Positions 63,450 through 64,000 of a DNA stretch of 64,000 bases are shown here, piece by piece (the stretch's first letter is position 1; every line of letters starts with the position of its first letter). This stretch comes from Branchiostoma floridae. Taxonomy: Eukaryota; Chordata; Leptocardii; Amphioxiformes; Branchiostomatidae. The notes below the pieces were generated by a model that was not told where the DNA came from, ran no database searches, and saw nothing but the letters and a program-made list of their open reading frames with translations. Made by a program: the position numbers and the translations under genes. The stretch spans positions 11,449,354-11,513,353 of the forward strand of contig NC_049986.1 of assembly GCF_000003815.2 (NCBI RefSeq), given 5' to 3'.

Positions 63450-64000
63450 CTGCAGGGAAAACATGGGAACAGTCTGTTACATGTGTTGTTACATGTAATA
63501 ATACTTGGAGACAGGTGGACTAGATGGTGCAAGGATTTGGCTGGCAATCTTGGACAAATAGAGATGTACATTTGATGTACATGTTATAATGTATTGAAAC
63601 GATTACTAGTACCTGACCATTTGTGTTTGTTATACCTGCAACTTCAGATTAAAATGACTCTCCAAAGTGTGTATATCCTGGTTAAATAAATAAAGGCTAA
63701 AGCTAAAGCTAACTAAAATTTGTCTTTGAAGTTCTGAAACCTCATTACCGAGCCACCCACAGGTAGCTGTGGTGATCATTGGCAGGAAAGGGAAAGTAGT
63801 ACTAGTAAGTAGATGACCAAAAGCGTGATTATGAGGAGAAAATTAGATTTCATGCTTGCTTCTCTTAGAGGAAAGGAAGCCAAGGAATGCCTGAAGGAAG
63901 GAAAGGAGGTATGAAGAGGGTTGTCAGGTAAGACATAAGTGATGTATTTTTAGGCATCATCAGTATGTATAGCCCTGTCAAACAAAGAACTGTGCATACC
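63450..64000. other. Intron of the zinc-finger gene at the window edge
   Basis: Non-coding sequence upstream (on the minus strand) of the first visible zinc-finger exon. A segment ending near 63700 with CCTGGTTAAATAAATAAA and AAGCTAAAGCTAA looks like the 3' tail of a LINE or SINE, but evidence is weak. No further exon was recognised. Confidence 0.4.

Overview
The window is from an animal nuclear genome: spliced GT-AG genes, long AT-rich introns, and many short inverted-repeat transposons. Gene content (one-to-one orthologues of vertebrate genes with chordate-like exon structure) and the repeat landscape suggest a lancelet (Branchiostoma), but this is inferred from reading alone. No bacterial, plasmid or phage features are present. 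Six protein-coding genes can be reconstructed. For five of them the exon phases close exactly; the zinc-finger gene has one break. LAYOUT: 1-660 is a promoter-like block, paralogous to the promoter at 56700-57290, that reads leftward out of the window. 2497-14701 (+) is FKBP15 in 25 exons, lacking only its first coding exon. 17689-21244 (-) is RCN2/ERC-55, an ER calcium-binding protein with EF-hands, convergent with FKBP15. 22742-28095 (+) is ALDH9A1, divergent from RCN2, in 8 coding exons. 28096-34234 is intergenic, with a long TG microsatellite, an assembly gap inside an inverted-repeat element, and several MITE-like elements. 34235-50248 (+) is an RNF26-like membrane RING E3 ligase in three coding exons. 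Its 13.7-kb second intron holds nested tandem duplications and a two-copy antisense non-LTR retrotransposon array. 52518-56616 (-) is a secreted protein with two olfactomedin domains, one per exon. 59236 to beyond 63449 (-) is the 3' part of a C2H2 zinc-finger gene with at least eight fingers. The genes do not form a pathway; they are independent housekeeping or animal-specific genes (endosomal actin scaffold, ER calcium buffer, carnitine-pathway dehydrogenase, ER ubiquitin ligase, extracellular olfactomedin protein, nuclear zinc-finger protein). MOST NOTABLE: (1) a seamless head-to-tail array of one full-length and one 5'-truncated copy of an R2/HERO-like retrotransposon, with the unoccupied target preserved in a neighbouring duplicated unit, the product expected from end-to-end template jumping; (2) the two-olfactomedin-domain gene with its TATA promoter, and a matching promoter at the left window edge that predicts a paralogue just outside; (3) three levels of nested tandem duplication (163 bp, about 0.65-0.75 kb, about 3.2 kb) in the RNF26 intron; (4) a MITE whose terminus supplies most of a splice-donor consensus in the zinc-finger gene.
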